64,000 nucleotides of DNA, taken from contig NZ_CP050854.1 in NCBI RefSeq assembly GCF_017569925.1, positions 2,914,001 to 2,978,000 on the forward strand, given 5' to 3'. Shown here one piece after another: positions 59,259 to 64,000 of this stretch. The stretch is from Brenneria izadpanahii. Its GTDB lineage: Bacteria; Pseudomonadota; Gammaproteobacteria; Enterobacterales; Enterobacteriaceae. Below the pieces are notes generated by a model. It had not been told where the DNA came from. It did no database searches and worked only from the letters and a program-made list of their open reading frames with translations. The translations under genes were made by a program, and so were the position numbers. Each line of letters opens with the position of its first letter. The stretch's first letter is position 1.

Positions 59259-59991
59259 TTATGAGCGATGAAAGAAATCGGCCTGCGGTTTCAATTCATC
59301 AAAGTGAACCGCCGACCAAAGATTTCCCTGTACCGCATCAATACTTAACTGCCTGACTTTGTCTAAATATTCAGGCGTGTCAATGCCTTTCGCAATAACC
59401 GTTATCTGCGGATAATGAGTTTTCATGATCCGCAACAGCGGATCCATAATCGAAACATTGGTCGCACGGGATAATAGATGCCAGACGAAATTCTGATCCA
59501 TTTTCACCATACTAATTAAGTTATCATTCAAAGGATTCAGATTAATTTTCCCCGAACCGAAATTATCCAGACAAAGGTTAAATGATTCACTTAGCTTCAG
59601 AATACGAGGATCTTTTTTACCCTGGGATAAGTTTGGAAACAGTTCATTAATCTCTAATTGGATAAATGGAAGGTTTTTAATTTCATGACTTAACATCTGC
59701 GATCCCATCAGGAAATCTGCGGCTTCAGGGTCGGTTTTTAACAAAAGAATAACGTTATTTTGAGTAAACCAATCCGCATTTTTTTTTGACAAACTCGATT
59801 TGTTCTTTAATGAAATCATACTGTTGCGTTTTGGTTAATATACTGAAAATAACATCGGGAAGGATGCTCATATTTCCTGACAAACTATTAAATCGAGTTA
59901 TCATAACAACCGCCAATAACTCCCCTTCCATACGATAAATAGGCCAGAAAACATAATCACTTGCATAGTCTACATCTAACCGAATAAGCAT
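59259..59991 (-). pseudogene. ydiV: YdiV-like anti-FlhDC EAL protein, frameshifted at an A9 tract
   Basis: Two overlapping frames join into a ~243-residue protein like E. coli YdiV/RflP (237): L-P-F-I-Q-L-E-I-N-E-L-F-P-N-L and I-A-K-G-I-D-T-P-E-Y then V-Q-G-N-L-W-S-A-V match its EAL-like domain. The catalytic E-A-L motif is absent, as in YdiV, which binds FlhD rather than hydrolysing c-di-GMP. The first frame (from 59991) ends after V-K-K-K at a run of nine A's (59779-59787 on the plus strand as T9). With eight A's the frame is open. Position after selO is as in E. coli. The A9 run could be an error, a true mutation, or a site of slippage that still yields protein. Confidence 0.8.
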
Positions 59992-60309
59992 GTTATATCA
60001 TCATAAGTCAGGTAATAACAAACCACTATTTGCGTGCGTTTTATACTAAATATCCCAAAAACGATCGCTATTTAGCACTGTTTTTTCAGACACCATTTGC
60101 TATCCCAGCTAGAGGGTCGGATTAATCACTTAGGTTTTCTGGCCGTATAAATATGTCATGCCGCAACCTATAAAAAGCGTGCTACTTGCTTTATTTATAG
60201 ACCAGAACAATCTATTTTCCACATTAATACAATAGGAATAGACTTAGTTCGGATATTAGGATGATTTCAGGGAAAGAATTTGCTCTTCGGCGTAAAGGGA
60301 AAAAGATTA
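59992..60309. other. AT-rich intergenic region, nothing recognised
   Basis: Upstream of ydiV and downstream of the AraC-type gene. Presumably holds the ydiV promoter; no frame, hairpin or repeat of note. Confidence 0.55.
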
Positions 60310-61193
60310 TCAAATCGTATTTTTCCGCTCATAACATTTTTTATACTCGCGGGGGCTAATGCCGTAGTGGTGGCGAAACAGCCGGGAAAAATAGCGCGCG
60401 TCGGGGTAACCGACCGCCAGCGCGATCTGCGTGATGGACAGCGATGTACTTTGCAACAGGCTCCTTGCCCGGCTAATGCGCTGTTTCTCCCGCCAGGCGA
60501 AAACCGTCTGGTTCATTTCCCGCTTAAACAGATGGGCCAATCGTGAAGGAGAAAGGAAAATCCGCCGGGCCAGCGCCTCAATATTGATATCCTCGGCGAT
60601 ATGCTCGTCAATATACTGGCACAGCGCATTAATGCGAGGATCCACGGCATGCCGATTGCTTATTGGCTGGGCCCGGAAACAGGTTAAAATCAGCCTTTCG
60701 AGCGCGTTCATGGCCATCGCCTCCGCCAGTGGTTCGATGGCGGCATGGTGGTGAATCACTTCAGAGAACAGAAGCTGCATATTCTCGATGGCGGTGGGAG
60801 AGCCGAGCCGCATCTTCCCGATATTTTTATCGGTGTTATCCCAGCGCAACCAGTCGACCCAATAGGGTCTTGGAATAAAATAAATCCATAAATGATCCCA
60901 AAACTCGCTGTTCTCCGCGCGCCCATAGTGATGCGGCACGCCCGGAGGGAAAAGCACCAGTTCATTTTCCTGGCAATGAATATAATGTTCCCCGGCCTTC
61001 ACTCGCCCTTCCCCCGCAACGTGAGGTTAATGATATAACCTTTCATTCCCTGGGGACGATTAATGTAATAATCCAGCTTGCTGCCACGCGAAATCGGGGT
61101 AAACCCGGCAACCAGATAGGCATTGAAGGTGAAACTTTTCATCAATGGCGAGAAATTCACCATATCATCTGAATTAAGCGCCATTGTCATCAT
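60310..61193 (-). pseudogene. AraC paralogue beside GH42 gene, frameshifted
   Basis: From ATG 61193 the frame matches the arabinose-binding arm of E. coli AraC ([21 protein letters not shown]), then stops after R-G-K-G-E. A second frame resumes at V-K-A-G-E-H and covers P-P-G-V-P-H-H-Y-G-R and the two helix-turn-helix segments (L-S-P-S-R-L-A-H-L-F; Y-F-S-R-L-F) to 60310. One extra C in the C5 run at 61011-61015 restores a 294-residue protein (AraC is 292). Ligand-pocket residues (the Arg of N-R-P, H-H-Y) resemble AraC, but no araBAD genes are near; it follows the GH42 gene by 24 bp and likely regulates that operon. Confidence 0.85.
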
Positions 61194-61217
61194 TCTCTCG
61201 CTGCCGGACAGAGGAAA

Positions 61218-63233
61218 CTACTCGTCCTGCAATACGCGTAACCCCCAGGGGTCAAGCGTTACTTCCGCCGCCGCGGGCAACAACCGATCGCTGAGCAAGC
61301 AGCGGGACGGCGCCGGAATGCGGACGGCGCGAGCCGTTGCCGAATAGTTAAACATAAAGCGGATTGTCTCCCCTGCACGATTTTTCCCTTTGCATACGAT
61401 TAACGGGAAGGCAGTTTCCGAAGTTTGCGACGCCAGTTTACAATCTCGGCATAAGTAATTGAATAATTGGCTGATAAAAGGTTTTTTCGGCAGAAATCCC
61501 ACATACATCGCCAGCCCGCCGCCATAATTTTTTTCCGTTACGGCGGCATATTTTTGCCAGCAGGGATGCTGATATTGCGCCAGAATACGAGTCCCCTCGT
61601 CATCCGGCGTTAACAACTCCATCCATAACTCGGCCGGTTCATCTTCCCGCGCGCTTATCTCCTCAACCAATGACTTAATGACGACCTGCTCCGGCAAGAC
61701 AAATTGGCTATAGGAGATCCCGCAGCTCTGGCTCAATATTCCTGGCTGCTTTCCGCTTCGCACCTTCACATTTTCATCGCAAAACCCGGATTTAAAGCCA
61801 ATCAGCGCACGGCCTCCATTTTGGATATAACCGTTGATGCGCTCCAGCAGCGCATCGTCCGCCGCATATAATGCCGGTATGACGATGGCCTGATATTTAT
61901 CACAGCCATCATCGATATCATTGATGATATCAAGCGCAATATTCTGGTCGTACAGGGCGTCATAAAAGCGTCGAACAATATCGTTATAGACATTGCCTGA
62001 CGCTTCGCCAGGTTTAAACCAGTTCAAGGCTTCCATCGCTTCGTTGTTCACCAGCAACGCGACATCATTATGAAAAGAGAGACCGGCCAGCGCGCCGGAA
62101 AGGCGGGCAAAATCCGCGCCGATGGTCTGCGCTTCACGGTAGGTCGCGTTAGGCATGAAATCGTGGCTCAACAACCCTTTCCAATAGGTTTCAAACGAGT
62201 TATGAATCGAGTGCCAATGCCAGTACGACACCATTTTTGCTCCGCGGGCGATATGGCTAAAAGCCTGAAGACGCAGTTGCCCCGGATAAGGCGTCCACTG
62301 TGGGAACCCCTGCGCCTGCGTTTCCAGAACAAAGTAGTTCGCCCCCTGTTTTAAATTGCGCGCGACATCGCCGCCAAACGCAATCTCCCGCCCGGAGAGA
62401 TGATCCTGTGAAGGATGATAAATATCCACGCCGGCCACCGTTAACGCTTTAGCCGCGGCGAAATGGTCCACGCGCGGCTGTACGCCGTAAGAGTAGCCGC
62501 GCCACTCAAAATCGAAATTATGGGTGATAAACTGATCGTCCCGGGCATATTCCGCCACGATAGCGGCCTGCCATGTCAGATACTCGGTTACCATCCGGCG
62601 CTGAAATTTAGCGAACGCACTACCCAAACTGGCATTAATGGTGCTTTCCACCGGGGGAAAATCTTCCCAGCTATCAATACGATTGCTCCAGTAATCCAGC
62701 CCAAAATCTCGGTTCATCTTACCAATATCCGGATAACGCGACTTCAGCGAGTCAACAAAACGCCGCTGTATCTCAGGCCCGACGTTATCATAATGTTTGG
62801 TTTCGTTATCCAACTGATAGCCGATAATAGCCGGGTGTCGATGCACGTGATCCATCAGGACGCGAATGATATTTTCGGCGTAACGCAAAAATGTCGGGCT
62901 CACGATATCCATGATTTGACGGCGGCCATATTTCTCCCGTCCTTGCGCCGTCGTAACCATAACCTCCGGGTGCTTTCTCGCCAGCCAACTGGGAATGGCA
63001 TAGGTCGGCGTGCCGATTATTACGGCTATCCCGGCGGCGTGCATGGCATCCAGAACACGATCTATATGCGTAAAATTATATTCGCCCTCCTGGGGTTCCA
63101 GGGTACTCCATGTTGACTCAGCGATACGGACGACATTAATTCCCGCAGACAACATCAATTCAATATCTTTTTCCATCCGATCCTCTGGCATATATTCGTC
63201 ATAATAAGCGACACCGTAATATAAATCGGCCAT
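61218..63233 (-). CDS. Beta-galactosidase, GH42
   Basis: A 671-residue GH42 enzyme: N-terminal (beta/alpha)8 barrel with acid/base Glu144 in L-D-N-E and nucleophile Glu304 in V-L-E-T-Q, then the trimerisation and C-terminal beta domains (Y-G-G-G-L-A-M-Y-V-G). No signal peptide, so cytoplasmic. GH42 enzymes usually cleave beta-galactosides from galactan, arabinogalactan or arabino-oligosaccharide breakdown rather than lactose. AGGAG precedes the ATG. Lies between a permease gene (14 bp upstream) and the AraC paralogue, forming one operon. Confidence 0.94.
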   Translation of the reverse strand: MADLYYGVAYYDEYMPEDRMEKDIELMLSAGINVVRIAESTWSTLEPQEGEYNFTHIDRVLDAMHAAGIAVIIGTPTYAIPSWLARKHPEVMVTTAQGREKYGRRQIMDIVSPTFLRYAENIIRVLMDHVHRHPAIIGYQLDNETKHYDNVGPEIQRRFVDSLKSRYPDIGKMNRDFGLDYWSNRIDSWEDFPPVESTINASLGSAFAKFQRRMVTEYLTWQAAIVAEYARDDQFITHNFDFEWRGYSYGVQPRVDHFAAAKALTVAGVDIYHPSQDHLSGREIAFGGDVARNLKQGANYFVLETQAQGFPQWTPYPGQLRLQAFSHIARGAKMVSYWHWHSIHNSFETYWKGLLSHDFMPNATYREAQTIGADFARLSGALAGLSFHNDVALLVNNEAMEALNWFKPGEASGNVYNDIVRRFYDALYDQNIALDIINDIDDGCDKYQAIVIPALYAADDALLERINGYIQNGGRALIGFKSGFCDENVKVRSGKQPGILSQSCGISYSQFVLPEQVVIKSLVEEISAREDEPAELWMELLTPDDEGTRILAQYQHPCWQKYAAVTEKNYGGGLAMYVGFLPKKPFISQLFNYLCRDCKLASQTSETAFPLIVCKGKNRAGETIRFMFNYSATARAVRIPAPSRCLLSDRLLPAAAEVTLDPWGLRVLQDE

Positions 63234-63247
63234 TGTATCTCCTGGAG

Positions 63248-64000
63248 TTATTTAGTGAGTACGGCTTGGTTAAGTAATACGCGAGAAGAATCAAGCGTGA
63301 CAAATGAGATGACGGTAAAGAATAATGCGATGCATCCCAGCGCCAGATAACTTTCGGAAAACCCCATACGCTGGTACATATAACCGATCCCGCCGGACAG
63401 AAAAATAGTGCTGAAACTTTTTGAGAACTGAAAACCGATTAAATAAACCGTCGCCGACAACCAGGGGTTAAAATTGGCGGTAATATATTTTAATCCGGCG
63501 ACCAATAAAATTGAACTTTCAAAACCGTGAAGCATCTTGATTGCGCTGATTGAAATCGGTCCTATTGCCCAGGCCGAACCAATAATGCGGAAACTCATGA
63601 TTAACCCGCAATAAAGCAGGGCGTTTTTCGGCCCTATTTTATTGACGAACCAGGGCGCCATAAACATAACCGCCGCATCGAGAAATATTTGCGCCGTCGT
63701 CAGATAGCCGAACACTTCCGCGCCGCGCGCTTTACTGGCGAAGAAATGGCTATAATAAATGGCGAATTGCTGATCATAGGTTTCATAAATCGCCCCCACG
63801 CCCACCATATACATGGCAAAAAACCAAAATTTCTTTAATTTTATCAAGCTCTGGACATCAACCAGGGTGATGGGCGCAGTTTTAGGCAGGCTTTCTTTTG
63901 CTGCGTTCGTTGACGCGGGATGCGTTCTCCAAACGATAAACAGCAAAGCGATCCCCGCCAGACTGGCCATCCAGAAAATATAGTCCTGATTGATCCCATA
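63248..64000 (-). CDS. LacY/CscB-type oligosaccharide:H+ symporter, 5' end beyond window
   Basis: Only the last ~250 residues are present; the frame runs open to the window edge. They align with the C-terminal half of LacY: D-Q-Q-F-A-x-Y-Y-S-H-F-F, G-x-K-N-A-L-L, R-I-I-G-S (LacY Arg302) and L-H-G-F-E (His322, Glu325) keep the proton-coupling residues. At the position of LacY Glu269, essential for galactoside recognition, this protein has Ile (T-T-A-Q-I-F-L-D), and a Gln precedes it as in the sucrose permease CscB. The substrate is therefore probably not plain lactose. First known gene of the GH42-araC-like operon. Confidence 0.88.
   Translation of the reverse strand, partial: YGINQDYIFWMASLAGIALLFIVWRTHPASTNAAKESLPKTAPITLVDVQSLIKLKKFWFFAMYMVGVGAIYETYDQQFAIYYSHFFASKARGAEVFGYLTTAQIFLDAAVMFMAPWFVNKIGPKNALLYCGLIMSFRIIGSAWAIGPISISAIKMLHGFESSILLVAGLKYITANFNPWLSATVYLIGFQFSKSFSTIFLSGGIGYMYQRMGFSESYLALGCIALFFTVISFVTLDSSRVLLNQAVLTK

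Overview
The window comes from a plant-associated member of the Enterobacterales, most likely Pectobacteriaceae (Brenneria, Pectobacterium or Dickeya-like). The backbone order pykF-lpp-ldtE-sufEDCBA region-menI-ydiJ-ydiK-rprA, ppsA/ppsR-aroH and selO-ydiV follows the E. coli ydi/suf region. Proteins such as Lpp, PpsR, MenI and EntE are close to their E. coli counterparts. Accessory loci for iron and plant sugars sit between these blocks. Genus assignment is inference. No rRNA, tRNA, CRISPR array or intact insertion sequence was seen.

Layout. (1) 1-4.8 kb, plus strand, GC-rich: a four-gene overlapping operon encoding an SDR oxidoreductase (cut by the window edge), two Dpp/Opp-type ABC ATPases and a leaderless penicillin-acylase-family hydrolase. 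(2) 4.8-17.6 kb, minus strand: a Fur-controlled catechol siderophore locus, transcribed entC-entE-entB-entA-NRPS-ArCP-entS, with a fepA-type receptor upstream. EntB is split (isochorismatase and carrier protein are separate genes), and the single NRPS module appears to select a cationic amino acid rather than serine. (3) 18-27.3 kb, minus strand: a bgl-type operon with bglG, bglF, bglB, a Tat-exported rhamnosidase-like enzyme, porin bglH and a secreted nucleoside-hydrolase-like protein. It has two RAT/terminator antitermination switches. (4) 27.3-44.6 kb: pykF, lpp, ldtE, sufABCDSE, an orphan gene under a perfect Fur box, menI-ydiJ, ydiK, the sRNA gene rprA with Rcs boxes, and apbE. (5) 44.7-49.6 kb: ppsA and ppsR (divergent), then aroH. 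(6) 49.7-53.7 kb: a GntR-type regulator divergent from an alpha-glucoside PTS (aglA) and a GH4 6-phospho-alpha-glucosidase (aglB). (7) 54-57.7 kb: haem uptake hemS-hmuTUV without an outer-membrane receptor. (8) 57.7-60 kb: selO and ydiV. (9) 60.3-64 kb: a LacY/CscB-like permease (cut by the edge), a GH42 beta-galactosidase and an AraC paralogue.

Functional picture. Iron supply (siderophore, haem, Suf Fe-S assembly, Fur boxes at four or five places) and plant oligosaccharide or glycoside use (bgl, agl, GH42 locus) dominate the accessory content.

Caution. Five genes (fepA, the rhamnosidase-like gene, ppsA, ydiV, the AraC paralogue) are each broken by a single-base change in a homopolymer. Four are G/C-run contractions whose repair restores family-typical proteins, so sequencing error is a serious explanation.
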